Assembly (NCBI RefSeq): GCF_001677435.1
Contig: NZ_CP016268.1
Location: forward strand, 1,291,001 to 1,355,000
Direction: 5' to 3'
DNA: 64,000 nucleotides
Origin: Woeseia oceani
GTDB taxonomy: Bacteria > Pseudomonadota > Gammaproteobacteria > Steroidobacterales > Woeseiaceae
This document shows positions 34,087 to 44,599 of this stretch, in pieces (positions within the stretch are counted from its first letter, which is position 1; every line of letters starts with the position of its first letter). The translations under genes and the position numbers were made by a program. The notes beneath the pieces are model-generated. The model was not told the origin of the DNA. It saw only the letters and a program-made list of their open reading frames with translations, and did not search any database.

Positions 34087-35727
34087 ATGCAAGGTCTGAT
34101 GATGAATACACCGTTGTTGGTGTCTTCGATTTTGCGCCATGCGGAGCGCAATTTTCCTGAACGCGAGATTGTGTCGATTACGGCTGACGATCCGACTCAT
34201 CGTTATTCCTACCGGGACTGCTGCCGCCGTACCCGCCAGCTGGCCAATGCGCTGGACAAACTGGGAATTGCGAAAGGCGATCGAATCGCCACCCTGGCCT
34301 GGAATGATTACCGGCACCTTGAGGCTTATTACGCCATCGGTGGCGCGGGTTATGTTTGTCATACGCTGAATCCGCGACTGTTTCCCGAGCAACTGGTTTT
34401 TATCATCAATCATGCCGAAGATCAGTGGATAATCACTGACCCGATGTTTCTGCCGTTGCTGGAAAAGCTTGCGCCGCAAACACCTGGCGTGAAGGGTTAT
34501 ATCGTCCTGTCGGATGAGGCGCACATGCCGGAAACAACACTGGCAAACACCGTTTGCTATGAAGCGCTTATCGCGGATTGTGATGACAAATATGATTGGC
34601 CGGAGCTCGATGAAAACGAGGCGGTTGGTCTTTGCTACACCTCCGGTACGACGGGAAATCCGAAAGGTGTGCTCTACAGCCATCGTTCTACGCTGTTGCA
34701 TGCCTATGCCTGCAATACCCCGGACGCGCTGGGCCTTTCGAACCGTGACTCGATGCTGCCGGTAGTGCCGTTGTTTCATGTCAATGCCTGGGGCACGCCG
34801 TTTTCGGCACTGATGGTGGGTGCCAAGATTGTTTTCCCGGGACCCAAGATGGGTGATGGCGAAGCCCTGTACCAGCTGATGGAAGCCGAGAAAGTTACCG
34901 TCGCACTGGGCGTACCAACTGTGTGGTTGGCTCTGCTGCAATACGCTGAGAAAGCCGGCAAGAAACTCAACAGTCTGCAACGTACCGTGATAGGCGGTGC
35001 CGCGCTGCCGCGTTCAATGATCCGCGCATTTCGCGACAAGCACGATGTCGTCACCTGTCAGGGTTGGGGGATGACTGAAATGAGTCCGGTTGGGACAGTC
35101 AACACGCTGAAAGCGGGCATGGAAGATCTCGCCGGCGAAGAACTTGTCAAGCTGAAGGCGAAAGCGGGTCGCGGCCTGTTCGGTGTCGAGATGCGGATCG
35201 TTGACGATGCCGGAACCGAGCTGCCGTGGGACGGCGTCGCATTCGGTGCTTTGCAGGTCCGTGGCCCATGGGTCTGCAGCGGCTATTTCAAGTTGGATGA
35301 CTGCGGCGAATCACACAGTGATGACGGCTGGTTCAATACAGGCGATGTCGCGACCATCGATGCCGAAGGTTATCTGAACATTACCGACAGGACCAAGGAC
35401 GTCATCAAGTCGGGTGGCGAATGGATCAGTTCGATAGAAATCGAGAACGTGGCAGTCGGCCACCCGGATATTGCCGAGGCTGCGGTCATCGGCGTCAAAC
35501 ACCCAAAGTGGTCCGAGCGGCCGTTGCTGATCGTCGTGAAATCGGAAGGTCGAAATCCAGAGCGTGACGAGATACTGAAATACCTGGATGGCAAGATTGC
35601 CAGTTGGTGGGTGCCGGACGATGTCGTCTTCGTGGACGAAATTCCGCACACAGCAACGGGCAAAATCCTGAAAACCAAGTTGCGCGAACAGTTTGCAGAG
35701 TTTACTTTCGCGGACGCAACAAACTAG
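34087..35727 (+). CDS. Medium-chain acyl-CoA ligase (AlkK/DmdB-like)
   Basis: This ATP-dependent ligase of the ANL superfamily forms acyl-CoA through an acyl-adenylate. The 546-residue protein starts [20 protein letters not shown], as in AlkK and 3-methylmercaptopropionate ligase DmdB. The P-loop is [20 protein letters not shown], the A5 motif is [10 protein letters not shown], and the A8-A10 region is [27 protein letters not shown] and [11 protein letters not shown] with the catalytic lysine. ATG 34087 has AAAGGGG upstream. It is followed by an SDR and a thioesterase gene on the same strand. Substrates may be medium-chain or methylthio fatty acids. Confidence 0.9.
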   Translation: MQGLMMNTPLLVSSILRHAERNFPEREIVSITADDPTHRYSYRDCCRRTRQLANALDKLGIAKGDRIATLAWNDYRHLEAYYAIGGAGYVCHTLNPRLFPEQLVFIINHAEDQWIITDPMFLPLLEKLAPQTPGVKGYIVLSDEAHMPETTLANTVCYEALIADCDDKYDWPELDENEAVGLCYTSGTTGNPKGVLYSHRSTLLHAYACNTPDALGLSNRDSMLPVVPLFHVNAWGTPFSALMVGAKIVFPGPKMGDGEALYQLMEAEKVTVALGVPTVWLALLQYAEKAGKKLNSLQRTVIGGAALPRSMIRAFRDKHDVVTCQGWGMTEMSPVGTVNTLKAGMEDLAGEELVKLKAKAGRGLFGVEMRIVDDAGTELPWDGVAFGALQVRGPWVCSGYFKLDDCGESHSDDGWFNTGDVATIDAEGYLNITDRTKDVIKSGGEWISSIEIENVAVGHPDIAEAAVIGVKHPKWSERPLLIVVKSEGRNPERDEILKYLDGKIASWWVPDDVVFVDEIPHTATGKILKTKLREQFAEFTFADATN

Positions 35728-35772
35728 CTTCGGAGCCGCTTATGAGGGCTTTACGGAGCAGGAGATCAAACA

Positions 35773-36516
35773 ATGGCGGATAGCGGCCGATTATTCGGCG
35801 TTCGTGCGATGCTGTGTGGTGGTGCCAACGGCATTGGCGAAGCCATAGCACGTACGCTGGTACGCCATGATGCGAGCGTGGTCGCGGTGGACCGGGCGGA
35901 CAGTGATATAGAGACCCGGTACCGTGATGTCAGTGGTGCGACCGGACTGGCGGCGCGGTTTGACGGTGACGAGCATGCGGCTGCAGCTGTAGCCGCGGCG
36001 GAAAAGCAGCTGGGTGGGCTGGATGCCATCGTAATCAGCACAGGTCTGCAGGTACAACCGCCATTGCAGGATGCCGAGACCCATGCTGGAGTGTTGCAGG
36101 GGCGGCTGACAGGAATACGGCAGTTATTTGCTGCCGCTTTGCCACGAATGAAACGCAGCCCGGCCGGGCGCTTCATTGTGGTCGGCATGTTACGCAGCGC
36201 CTTCGGTCGCGATGCCGAATTGCTGGTTCAGGAAGCGGAAGAGTCACTTGCCGGATTGCTTCGCGAGCTGGCCGTCGATGCCGGACCGTTCGGGATCACC
36301 GTAAACTACGTGCAGCCGGGGGCATTGATGACCCCTGAGAGCCGCCGGGTTTTCAGTGATGACAAGTCATTGCGGGACTTTTGTATTGAGCGATCAGCGG
36401 CGCGCCGGCTGGGCGAAGCGCTTGATGTCGCCAAGGCGGTTCTGTTCCTGGCCAGTGACGACGCGACTTTCGTGAGCGGCAGTGGTATTGCTGTTGACGG
36501 CGGTCGAATACGTTGA
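35773..36516 (+). CDS. SDR-family protein lacking the catalytic Tyr-Lys
   Basis: This 247-residue protein has the Rossmann fold of classical short-chain dehydrogenases: GGANGIGEAIARTLVR (cofactor loop) near the N terminus, GITVNYVQPGALMTPE, and FLASDDATFVSGSGIAVDGG at the end. However, the YxxxK region reads LLVQEAEESLAGLL, so by alignment the tyrosine is Val and the lysine is Glu. The NNAG stretch reads ISTGL. Oxidoreductase activity is therefore doubtful. It sits between the acyl-CoA ligase and TesB genes, 45 bp after the former, in what looks like one operon. It may be a structural or regulatory paralogue. Confidence 0.8.
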   Translation: MADSGRLFGVRAMLCGGANGIGEAIARTLVRHDASVVAVDRADSDIETRYRDVSGATGLAARFDGDEHAAAAVAAAEKQLGGLDAIVISTGLQVQPPLQDAETHAGVLQGRLTGIRQLFAAALPRMKRSPAGRFIVVGMLRSAFGRDAELLVQEAEESLAGLLRELAVDAGPFGITVNYVQPGALMTPESRRVFSDDKSLRDFCIERSAARRLGEALDVAKAVLFLASDDATFVSGSGIAVDGGRIR

Positions 36517-36586
36517 TGGCACGATAGTCGCGAAAGGTCTTTGCGACTTCGCTAGACTAAGCGAAACTTTCCACGGACCTTGTTCG

Positions 36587-37486
36587 ATGCATTCAGTACT
36601 TGAAGACCTGCTGCACCTGTTGCAGCTCGAGCGAATAGAGGACAACATTTTTCGCGGCGAAAGCCGCGATATAGGCAGCGCGCAGGTCTTCGGTGGCCAG
36701 GTCCTTGGCCAGGCATTGTCAGCCGCGCAGTTCACTGTCGAAGGCCGCGTAGCCCATTCGCTGCACGCGTATTTTTTGCGTCGCGGTGATGTTGAAGCAC
36801 CGATTATTTACGAAGTCGATCGGTCACGTGATGGCGGCAGTTTTTCAGTACGGCGCGTGGTCGCGATTCAACATGGTCGGCCAATATTCAATTTCGCGGC
36901 GTCTTTTCACGTGCCTGAAGATGGACTGGAGCATCAGGCCGGCATGCCGGACGTTCCGGCGCCGGACGGGTTGCCGGACTTAAGTGACATTCCGCCGGAA
37001 ACGCTCGCCAAGTTGCCGCAGAAAATGCGCCGGTTCCTGACGGATCAGCGACCATTCCAGTTCCGCCCAGTGCAGCCCATCAGGTTCGACGTTCCAGAAG
37101 TCCTGGATCCCGTTCGGCAAGTCTGGATTCGTGCGGTGGACACGTTGTCGGATGAGCTCGCCTTGCATCAGAATTTGCTGGCCTACGTGTCGGATTACGA
37201 ATTGCTGGGCACCTCGACATTGCCACACGGACTGCGCTTCGGTCGTGGCAACGTGATGATGGCGAGTCTCGATCACGCACTCTGGTTCCACCGTCCGTTC
37301 AGAGTTGACGAATGGCTGTTGTATTCGATGGACAGCCCCAACGCGGCCGGTGCACGCGGCTACGCGCGAGGACAGTTCTTCGATACCAACGGTGTTTTGG
37401 TGGCTTCCTCAGCGCAAGAGGGCCTGGTCCGGGTCGTGAACGATGATTCGGGCAACAAGCGATCGAACCCGCGCACCCAGGTATGA
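36587..37486 (+). CDS. tesB: Acyl-CoA thioesterase II
   Basis: TesB hydrolyses medium- and long-chain acyl-CoA to free acid and CoA in the cytoplasm. The 299-residue double hot-dog protein has SAQVFGGQVLGQALSAAQFTV near the N terminus and ARGYARGQFFDTNGVLVASSAQEGLVR at the C terminus, where the active-site residues lie. ATG 36587 is the normal start; the frame continues upstream into noncoding sequence. It follows the SDR gene by 70 bp on the same strand and ends 3 bp from the convergent exported protein. Confidence 0.93.
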   Translation: MHSVLEDLLHLLQLERIEDNIFRGESRDIGSAQVFGGQVLGQALSAAQFTVEGRVAHSLHAYFLRRGDVEAPIIYEVDRSRDGGSFSVRRVVAIQHGRPIFNFAASFHVPEDGLEHQAGMPDVPAPDGLPDLSDIPPETLAKLPQKMRRFLTDQRPFQFRPVQPIRFDVPEVLDPVRQVWIRAVDTLSDELALHQNLLAYVSDYELLGTSTLPHGLRFGRGNVMMASLDHALWFHRPFRVDEWLLYSMDSPNAAGARGYARGQFFDTNGVLVASSAQEGLVRVVNDDSGNKRSNPRTQV

Positions 37487-37489
37487 CGG

Positions 37490-38254
37490 TTAATTTGGCA
37501 ATGGCTGCGCACGTGTTACCAGCTTGAACTCGAGCGCCTCGGACTCGGTTAACAAGCGGATATCGTCGAACGGCACAGCAAACATTTCATCGACCAGTTG
37601 GCTGCTGACACCTACGCTTGCAAAATAGTCGGTCAGCTGTTTGCGGACCCCCTGTATATAGCGATTGTTATCGCTGCTGTCGTAACGACCACGTGCCGGG
37701 TTGTATTGCCCAGGTCGATGGATCCCCAGCCTGGATGGCAATGCCGGGTCGTCATATTCATCGAAGACAGCGTAGCGTTCGAAGCCGGCCGCAAACACGA
37801 TCAGGCAAGCGCTGAAACAAACAGCTGTTTCAGACTCATCCAGCGCGGTTGTGACTCCGGGCAATTGACGACGATAAACATCGTGCTCGCGGATAATGCG
37901 CGCGATCTGGAATGCTGCTGTGGAATCACCGCCGCGGGAATTCAGGACTATTCGGCTTACTTCGGCTGGCCAGTCGGCGAGACGCTGGGTGACTTGGGAA
38001 AACAGCAAGGCACCCTGGCGACTCAGTATGCCGCGCAACCGGACTACGACGGGGCAGGGCCGGTCGCTGACAATGGCGGTTTCCCGCAGAAAATCTTTTG
38101 CGGTGTAGTACCAGTCGCAGTGTGCACTGTCGGGATGACGGTAGTCAGTCTCGATGTAAATGCCTGTCGGTGGCGCCGTGCGCAGAATATCCACCTCGGC
38201 GGCATGGCCGGCGCCAGCGAGAAAAACGAGTGCGGGTAACAGTCGGCAGCGCAT
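37490..38254 (-). CDS. Exported ClpP/crotonase-fold protein
   Basis: This 254-residue protein has a signal peptide (about residues 1-18, ending GHAAEV), so it is probably periplasmic. The body resembles ClpP/SppA-fold proteins: RIVLNSRGGDSTAAFQIARII is the glycine-rich oxyanion segment, and AVCFSACLIVFAAGFERYAV has a serine placed like the ClpP nucleophile. GIHRPG holds a possible catalytic histidine. No known named family fits beyond predicted periplasmic proteins of this fold. Proteolytic activity is possible, not shown. It is convergent with tesB and lies 16 bp downstream of the start of the carbonic anhydrase-type gene on the same strand. Confidence 0.7.
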   Translation of the reverse strand: MRCRLLPALVFLAGAGHAAEVDILRTAPPTGIYIETDYRHPDSAHCDWYYTAKDFLRETAIVSDRPCPVVVRLRGILSRQGALLFSQVTQRLADWPAEVSRIVLNSRGGDSTAAFQIARIIREHDVYRRQLPGVTTALDESETAVCFSACLIVFAAGFERYAVFDEYDDPALPSRLGIHRPGQYNPARGRYDSSDNNRYIQGVRKQLTDYFASVGVSSQLVDEMFAVPFDDIRLLTESEALEFKLVTRAQPLPN

Positions 38255-38270
38255 CCGGGTTGCGCCGCGG

Positions 38271-38810
38271 TCAGTGGTCAGTGGGCCGTTGGGTATCCGC
38301 CAGTTGCTCCAGGAAGCGGCGACTGTTCGCCGTGTAACTGGCGGCGGAAGCGGTCAACAGCGCTAACTCATCGTCATCGAGTTCACGGACCACGCGCGCG
38401 GGTGAGCCCAGTATCAGGACACCGTCGGGAAACTGTTTGCCCTCGGTGACCAGCGAATGCGCGCCGACGAGGCAATGCTTGCCTATGTTCGCCCGGTTCA
38501 GTACCGAACTGCCTATTCCTATCAGACTGCCGTCGCCAACAGTGCAGCCGTGCAACATGACCCGGTGACCAACGGTAACGCCGGTTCCGATTTGTACGGG
38601 CAAACCCGGGTCCGTGTGGACGACGGACGCGTCCTGGATATTGCTGTCAGCGCCTATGTTGATCCAGTCGTTGTCGCCGCGAATCGTTGCGCCGAACCAG
38701 ACACTGCAGCGGGCGCCCAACCGGACTTTACCGATAACATTTGCGTCCGGGGCCACGAAGTGGCCGTCACCCTCGAATACCGGTGATGATTCTCCAAGAC
38801 GGTAGATCAC
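38271..38810 (-). CDS. Gamma-carbonic anhydrase family hexapeptide protein
   Basis: This 179-residue left-handed beta-helix protein belongs to the gamma-carbonic anhydrase/YrdA-PaaY group. Hexapeptide repeats run through most of it, and histidines expected to bind metal between subunits are present in DASVVHTDPG and VGHRVMLHGCTVG. Activity varies in this group, so hydration of CO2 is not certain. The GTG start at 38810 overlaps the last base of the gpmA stop codon, so the two are probably translationally coupled. Confidence 0.87.
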   Translation of the reverse strand: MIYRLGESSPVFEGDGHFVAPDANVIGKVRLGARCSVWFGATIRGDNDWINIGADSNIQDASVVHTDPGLPVQIGTGVTVGHRVMLHGCTVGDGSLIGIGSSVLNRANIGKHCLVGAHSLVTEGKQFPDGVLILGSPARVVRELDDDELALLTASAASYTANSRRFLEQLADTQRPTDH

Positions 38811-39550
38811 TAGCCTTTGGCCTGGTTTGCGACGGCAGCGGCAGCGGCGGCAACGGCGTCCGGGTCGCCAAGAAAGCGCCGTGACAATGGCTGCAGATCG
38901 TCGTCGAGTTCGTACAGGATGGGGATCCCTGTTGGAATATTGAAACCGGTGATTTCTTCTTCAGAGACGTTGTCCAGCATTTTGACCAGCGCACGCAGAC
39001 TGTTGCCGTGTGCGGCGATCAGGACGTTACGCCCGGCTTTCAGTTCCGGCACGATGCACTCGTTCCAGAAGGGTTTGACTCGCTCGAGCGTCGTTGCCAG
39101 TGATTCGGTGGCCGGCAGGCCTTCAATACCCGCGTAACGGGGATCGTGCGCAGGGTGCCTGTCGTCGTCAGCCTCCAGCGGCGGCGGCGGAGTGGCGTAA
39201 CTGCGGCGCCAGACATGTACCTGTTCGTCACCGTACTTTGCGGCAGTTTCTGCCTTGTTCAGTCCCTGCAGCGCACCGTAGTGGCGTTCATTCAGTCGCC
39301 AGTCGCGAATGACTGGAATCCACATGCGATCCATCTCATCGAGCATCAACCACAACGTGCGTATGGCCCGTTTCAGCAACGACGTATAGGCAACATCAAT
39401 GGTGAAGTCGAGCTCTCGGACGGCGACGCCTGCCGCCTTCGCCTCGCTCCTGCCCAAATCCGTCAGGTCAACGTCGGTCCAGCCCGTAAACAGGTTTTTG
39501 AGGTTCCAGTCGCTTTGTCCGTGGCGACACAATATGAGTTTGCCGGGCAT
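38810..39550 (-). CDS. gpmA: 2,3-bisphosphoglycerate-dependent phosphoglycerate mutase
   Basis: This glycolytic enzyme interconverts 3- and 2-phosphoglycerate. The 246-residue protein has the phosphohistidine motif [18 protein letters not shown] at the N terminus, [19 protein letters not shown] in the dPGM-specific region, and the second histidine in [18 protein letters not shown] 39550 gives the normal start [11 protein letters not shown]; the frame opens 14 codons earlier. It is downstream of the glutamate dehydrogenase gene by 31 bp on the same strand and overlaps the carbonic anhydrase-like gene by 1 bp. Confidence 0.96.
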   Translation of the reverse strand: MPGKLILCRHGQSDWNLKNLFTGWTDVDLTDLGRSEAKAAGVAVRELDFTIDVAYTSLLKRAIRTLWLMLDEMDRMWIPVIRDWRLNERHYGALQGLNKAETAAKYGDEQVHVWRRSYATPPPPLEADDDRHPAHDPRYAGIEGLPATESLATTLERVKPFWNECIVPELKAGRNVLIAAHGNSLRALVKMLDNVSEEEITGFNIPTGIPILYELDDDLQPLSRRFLGDPDAVAAAAAAVANQAKG

Positions 39551-39581
39551 ATCTACTCCGTAGTGAAATGTTTTGGCAGTT

Positions 39582-42500
39582 TTATTCTGCAACGAGTTTG
39601 CGCAATTCCTGGGCAGCTACCGATAACGTGGCGAAATCGACTTCTGCACGCAGCTTCATTTCCGCGAGGATCGATTCGAACTTCTTCACGCCGTTGGCAT
39701 TGGCGGCTAGCCAACTCTCGTATTCCTCTGCGGGTGTCTTGTCACCAACGTTTTGCAAGATGCGTGCTGCCAGGTCGCGGCGGCAACGATAAAACTCATC
39801 GCGCAAATTGCTGCGCGCCATCGCTTGCCATCGACCTTCGACGGTCAGGTTCTCGACCCGGCGATGCAGCCAGACGATACCCAGGTGCTCGCTCAGGCGC
39901 GCATACATACTTGCTGTCGCCATGACGTCCGCGTTCATCTCGGTGGCCAGATCGGCGATATCCAGACCGCCGCGCGTGAGCAACAGGGCTGCCATCTTCT
40001 TGGCCAGCTTGTCCGGCACGCCCATCGAGCTGAGTTCGGCCGCTGTGGTTTTCTGCCGATTCTTGCCGGAACCTACAACAATGCTGTTGGCCCGTGAGTA
40101 TACCGTTTGCATCGGAGCCTTGAGGCGTTCGACGGCTTCGACGATGTCGAGATCCTCGCCGAAACGCTCGATCAGCCAATAACAGGCATGACGCAAGGTA
40201 CGGCTGATATCAAACAACATGGTTTGTTGCACTGTTGCGGATACTTGATTATCGAGGCCTTCGATGGTCCGCCAGACGACCGTGGCCGCACAGATCTCTC
40301 TGGCCACGATGTAAGCCCGCGCGATCGTCATTGCGGAGGCACCGGTGTCCTGCTGCACTCGTTTGACGAATACCGGGCCCATGCGGTTGACAATATTATT
40401 GGCGATCAAGGTTGCCAGTATTTCGCGGCTGAGACGGTGCGTCGGAATCAGGTCCTTATAACGTCGACGCAACAGCGGCGGGAAGTAACGTTGCGGATCG
40501 GTAGTCAGGAAGTCTTCCAAGGAGGATGTCGAGGCAACCAGACCGTTGTACAGATCAATCTTGGCGTAGCTGAGGACAACGGCAAGTTCCGGGCGAGTGA
40601 GGCCCTGTTTACGCTGACGGCGTTCGTCAATCTCAACTTCGTTGGGCAGGAACTCAAGCTCACGATCCAGCAGACCGGTCTTCTCCAGGTTACTGATCAA
40701 GCGTGCAGATTCGTCGAGGCGTTCGCGGGCGCGTGCTTCCATCATGCTTATTGCCTGCGTTTGCAGGTAATTGCTGCGCAGGACGAATGCGGCTACGTCG
40801 TCAGTCATTTCGACCAGCAGCTTGTTGCGGGCAGCTCGAGTGAGGCCTTTTTCCTGCTCTGCAGCACGTAGCAGTATCTTGATGTTCACTTCGCGGTCAG
40901 AACTGTCGACACCCGCGGAGTTGTCAATAAAGTCGGTATTGACTCTGCCACCTTTGAGGCTGTATTCGATTCGCGCCCGTTGGGTCATGCCGAGGTTACC
41001 GCCTTCGCCGATTACGCGGCAGCGCAGCTGGTCAGCATTGACCCGCACAGCATCATTATTGCGATCGCCCACGTCCGAGTGACTCTCGCTGCTTGCCTTG
41101 ACGTAGGTGCCAATGCCGCCATTCCATAGCAGATCAACCGGCATCTTCAGGATCGTGCGAATCAGTTCAAGTGGCTGCATGCTGGTCGCTTTGGTGTCCA
41201 GCAGTTTGCGGATTTCGGGTGACAGACGAATTTGTTTTGCCTGGCGCGAAAAGATGCCGCCGCCTTTCGATATCAGGCGTTCGCTGTAGTCTGCCCAGCT
41301 GGAACGCGGCAGTTTGAACAGCCGTTGCCGTTCACGGTAACTGGCTGCCATGTCCGGTGTTGGATCGAGGAATATGTGCTCGTGGTTGAATGCCGCCACC
41401 AGCTTGATCTTGCGTGACAGCAACATGCCGTTGCCGAAAACGTCGCCGCTCATGTCGCCAATACCGGCGACGGTGAACGGATCGGTTTGCGTGTTAATGC
41501 CTTTTTCCCGGAAGTGCCGTTTCACGGCTTCCCACGCACCACGCGCGGTGATGCCCATTTTCTTGTGGTCATAGCCTGCGGAACCGCCGGAGGCGAAGGC
41601 ATCGTCCATCCAGAAGCCGTACTCAATCGATATCGCGTTGGCGATGTCAGAGAACGTCGCAGTGCCTTTGTCCGCGGCAACCACAAGGTAGGGATCGTCG
41701 CCATCGCGGCGCACCACGGCCGGTGGTGGTACGACTTTGCCGTCGACGACATTATCCGTGACGTCCAGCAGGCCGCGTATGAACGTCTGGTAGCAGGAGA
41801 TAACCTCTTTCATTACCGTATCGCGGTCGCCGGCGGGCAGCCGTTTCGGCACAAAGCCGCCTTTGGCGCCGGTTGGCACGATGACCGTGTTCTTGACAAC
41901 CTGCGCTTTCATCAGGCCGAGCACTTCGGTACGGAAATCTTCGCGGCGGTCAGACCAGCGGAGTCCGCCGCGGGCCACCGCGCCACCGCGGAGGTGGACA
42001 CCTTCCACGGCCGGCGAATAAACAAAAATTTCAAACCGCGGTTTGGGCAACGGCGCTTCGGGCAGCTGGCTGGGATCCAGCTTGATGGACAGGCATTTTT
42101 TCATCTGTCCTTCAGCATCGCGTTGATAGTAGTTGGTGCGCAACGTTGCGCTCATCGCGCCGGCAAAGGCGGTGAGAATACGGTCCTCGTCAAGATTGCG
42201 CGCGCGAGAAACTGCTCTCTGGATTGTGCCGATAACCGTCTGCAATTTTTCTTCACGGCTGGATGACTTGATCGCCGGGTCGAACTGCAATTCAAACTGC
42301 TCGACCAGGCTGCGTGCGACACCGGCGTAGTCAGCAAGCACACTTTCCATGTAATTCTGGCTGAATGGCATGCCGAGCTGCTGCAGGTATTTCGCGTAAC
42401 AACGAACCAGTGATGTTTGCCGCCAGTCGAGCCCGGCGAGCAGGATCAGCTTGTTAAAGCCGTCATTCTCGGTTTCGCCTTGCAGCGCCTTGTGAAAGCC

Positions 42501-44411
42501 ATCCTGAAAGCGTGCTGCCGCGTCATCGAGGTTGAGCTCGTCAATCCTGGGGTAGTGCAGGGCGAATTCCTGTATCCAGAAATGCGCGCCGCTGCGAAGC
42601 TTGATCCGGTAGGGGCGTTCGCTGTAAACGTCAGTGCCCATGTCTTCCAGGATGGGCAGAACGTTGGAGAGCAGTAATGGCTGATCAGGGCAGAACGTGC
42701 GGAAATTAAGTTGTCCTTCCACCGCATCTTGCGGGCGATACAGCAGCAGATAATTGTTGTGCTCGCCTTTTAACAGCCCATCGACTCGCTTTACGTCGAG
42801 GCAAGCAGTGGCGGGGTCGAGATCGGCTTCGTAGGCGGCAGGGAAACTTTCCCCATACTCCCGAAACAGGATGGGGCCTTCTTCCTGACCGTACTTCAAA
42901 ATCAATTCATTACGCAGGCGATCGCGCCAGGTTACGACAGCATTGGCTATCTGATCTTCGATACGTCGAATGCTGATTCGTGGCCTGTCGCCTTCGTTGG
43001 TTCGAACAATAAGGTGCACGCGCGCGAGCGGTGAGTCAGAAAGTTGCACGCTGGTGTCGACCGAATGACCGTCAAACGCAGTCAGCAGTATCTGTTCGAT
43101 ACGGCGTCGTACCGCCGTGGTGTATTTTTCGCGGGGTGCGTAGACGATGCACGAGAAAAATCGCCGAAAGGCATCCCGGCGCAGGAAGAACTTGACCTTG
43201 TGGCGGTCCTGTAAATTCAGGATGCCGATAGTGGTGCGGACCAGGTCATGCACGGTACCCTGGAACAACTCGTCACGCGGGAAGGTATCGAGGATATGTA
43301 GCAGTGACTTTCCCCGATGCCCGGACGGATCGACATGCAACCGTTCGAGCACACGTTGTACCTTGAGCCGAAGCAACGGAATATTGCGGGGACTCTCACT
43401 GTAAGCGACCGACGTGAACAGGCCTATGAAGCGAAGTTCACCAACAGGGTTGCCTTTCTTGTCAAATTTCTTGACGCCGACGTAGTCAAGGTAGCTTGAA
43501 CGATGCACGGTGGAGCGGGAATTGGCCTTGGTGATGATCAGCCAATTTTTCGAGTTCGCGTGTCGTCGCATGACATTGCTGAGTTCGACGGTGCGACCAC
43601 CTCTTTCTTCGTTGGTGAGGAGCCCAAGACCGCTGCCCTTGACAGCCTTTAACAGCAACTTGCCGCTACGCTTCTGCAGCTCATATTCACGGTAGCCAAG
43701 GAACGTAAAGTGGTCGTCGGCCATCCATTCGAGTAACTCGCGGCTTTCTTGCCGGACTTCTTCGTCGAATCCCGCCGGTCCGTTGTCGAGTGATGACTGC
43801 GCATCGCGCATCTTGTCGCGCATTGCCCGCCAGTCCCGAACGGCTGCGCGGACGTCAGCCAGTACCTTCAGGATTTCGTGTTCAAGTATGCGCAAGTGTT
43901 GCGGATCAGGTTCACGATCAATGACGAAGCGGATAAAGGATTCTTCCTTGCCGGCATCCGACTTCAGGTCGTGGACGGTTTTCAGCCGTCCACCGGGGGT
44001 TCGGCTGATGCGCATGACCGGGTGCACGGTCATATGTATGGTCAGATCGGAGCGCGAGATCGCGGCGGAAACGGAATCCACCAGGAACGGCATGTTGTCA
44101 TTGACCATCTCAATGATCGTGAATGCCGAGTCGTAGCCATGATCGTCGCTGTTCGGATTGAAAATGCGCAACAACGGTTTGCCTGGCTTGCGCTGCATCG
44201 CAAAATCGAGATGTGACATTGCAGCCTGAGCGACAATTTCTGCCGTTCGGTTCTGCAGATCCTCGACGGGCACGTTGCCAAAATACTGACGCAACCAGGC
44301 ATTGATCTGTTTACGTTCGGCAAGGGCTTTGGACTTCGGTTTTGACGCAATAATCTGGTCGAGCAATTGATCCGTCAGATCGCTCACGCGACGTTGTTGC
44401 CTATTGGACAC
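39582..44411 (-). CDS. gdhB: Large NAD-dependent glutamate dehydrogenase (L-180 class)
   Basis: This very large enzyme deaminates glutamate to 2-oxoglutarate with NAD in catabolism. At 1609 residues it is the usual size for the class. The N-terminal half holds ACT-like and PAS-like regulatory regions. The catalytic core contains [39 protein letters not shown] and the NAD-binding segment around [17 protein letters not shown] long C-terminal helical region follows. In other bacteria it works in arginine and glutamate breakdown, which fits a cell that frees glutamate through PuuD. It is divergent from the tryptophan dioxygenase gene. Confidence 0.96.
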   Translation of the reverse strand: MSNRQQRRVSDLTDQLLDQIIASKPKSKALAERKQINAWLRQYFGNVPVEDLQNRTAEIVAQAAMSHLDFAMQRKPGKPLLRIFNPNSDDHGYDSAFTIIEMVNDNMPFLVDSVSAAISRSDLTIHMTVHPVMRISRTPGGRLKTVHDLKSDAGKEESFIRFVIDREPDPQHLRILEHEILKVLADVRAAVRDWRAMRDKMRDAQSSLDNGPAGFDEEVRQESRELLEWMADDHFTFLGYREYELQKRSGKLLLKAVKGSGLGLLTNEERGGRTVELSNVMRRHANSKNWLIITKANSRSTVHRSSYLDYVGVKKFDKKGNPVGELRFIGLFTSVAYSESPRNIPLLRLKVQRVLERLHVDPSGHRGKSLLHILDTFPRDELFQGTVHDLVRTTIGILNLQDRHKVKFFLRRDAFRRFFSCIVYAPREKYTTAVRRRIEQILLTAFDGHSVDTSVQLSDSPLARVHLIVRTNEGDRPRISIRRIEDQIANAVVTWRDRLRNELILKYGQEEGPILFREYGESFPAAYEADLDPATACLDVKRVDGLLKGEHNNYLLLYRPQDAVEGQLNFRTFCPDQPLLLSNVLPILEDMGTDVYSERPYRIKLRSGAHFWIQEFALHYPRIDELNLDDAAARFQDGFHKALQGETENDGFNKLILLAGLDWRQTSLVRCYAKYLQQLGMPFSQNYMESVLADYAGVARSLVEQFELQFDPAIKSSSREEKLQTVIGTIQRAVSRARNLDEDRILTAFAGAMSATLRTNYYQRDAEGQMKKCLSIKLDPSQLPEAPLPKPRFEIFVYSPAVEGVHLRGGAVARGGLRWSDRREDFRTEVLGLMKAQVVKNTVIVPTGAKGGFVPKRLPAGDRDTVMKEVISCYQTFIRGLLDVTDNVVDGKVVPPPAVVRRDGDDPYLVVAADKGTATFSDIANAISIEYGFWMDDAFASGGSAGYDHKKMGITARGAWEAVKRHFREKGINTQTDPFTVAGIGDMSGDVFGNGMLLSRKIKLVAAFNHEHIFLDPTPDMAASYRERQRLFKLPRSSWADYSERLISKGGGIFSRQAKQIRLSPEIRKLLDTKATSMQPLELIRTILKMPVDLLWNGGIGTYVKASSESHSDVGDRNNDAVRVNADQLRCRVIGEGGNLGMTQRARIEYSLKGGRVNTDFIDNSAGVDSSDREVNIKILLRAAEQEKGLTRAARNKLLVEMTDDVAAFVLRSNYLQTQAISMMEARARERLDESARLISNLEKTGLLDRELEFLPNEVEIDERRQRKQGLTRPELAVVLSYAKIDLYNGLVASTSSLEDFLTTDPQRYFPPLLRRRYKDLIPTHRLSREILATLIANNIVNRMGPVFVKRVQQDTGASAMTIARAYIVAREICAATVVWRTIEGLDNQVSATVQQTMLFDISRTLRHACYWLIERFGEDLDIVEAVERLKAPMQTVYSRANSIVVGSGKNRQKTTAAELSSMGVPDKLAKKMAALLLTRGGLDIADLATEMNADVMATASMYARLSEHLGIVWLHRRVENLTVEGRWQAMARSNLRDEFYRCRRDLAARILQNVGDKTPAEEYESWLAANANGVKKFESILAEMKLRAEVDFATLSVAAQELRKLVAE

Positions 44412-44568
44412 TTTATGGCACTCCGGACAGAGGCTAAGAGGGTAGGGAATATCCGATCTGGCGTGACTCTATACCGGATCGACGCCCGATTTCCACAGGT
44501 ACAAGGCACTGTTTTTGCTGTGCCGGAAAATAGCAAGATCTAGCGTGGGTTTTGCCGCAGAAAGTGCC

Positions 44569-44574
44569 TACAAT
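44569..44574 (+). promoter_or_regulatory. Candidate kynA -10 box
   Basis: TACAAT occurs 26 nt before the kynA ATG, in the 188-bp region divergent from the glutamate dehydrogenase gene. No convincing -35 box is seen at the right distance. Confidence 0.3.
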
Positions 44575-44599
44575 GCGTGCTCATTGTGCGAGTACAGTC

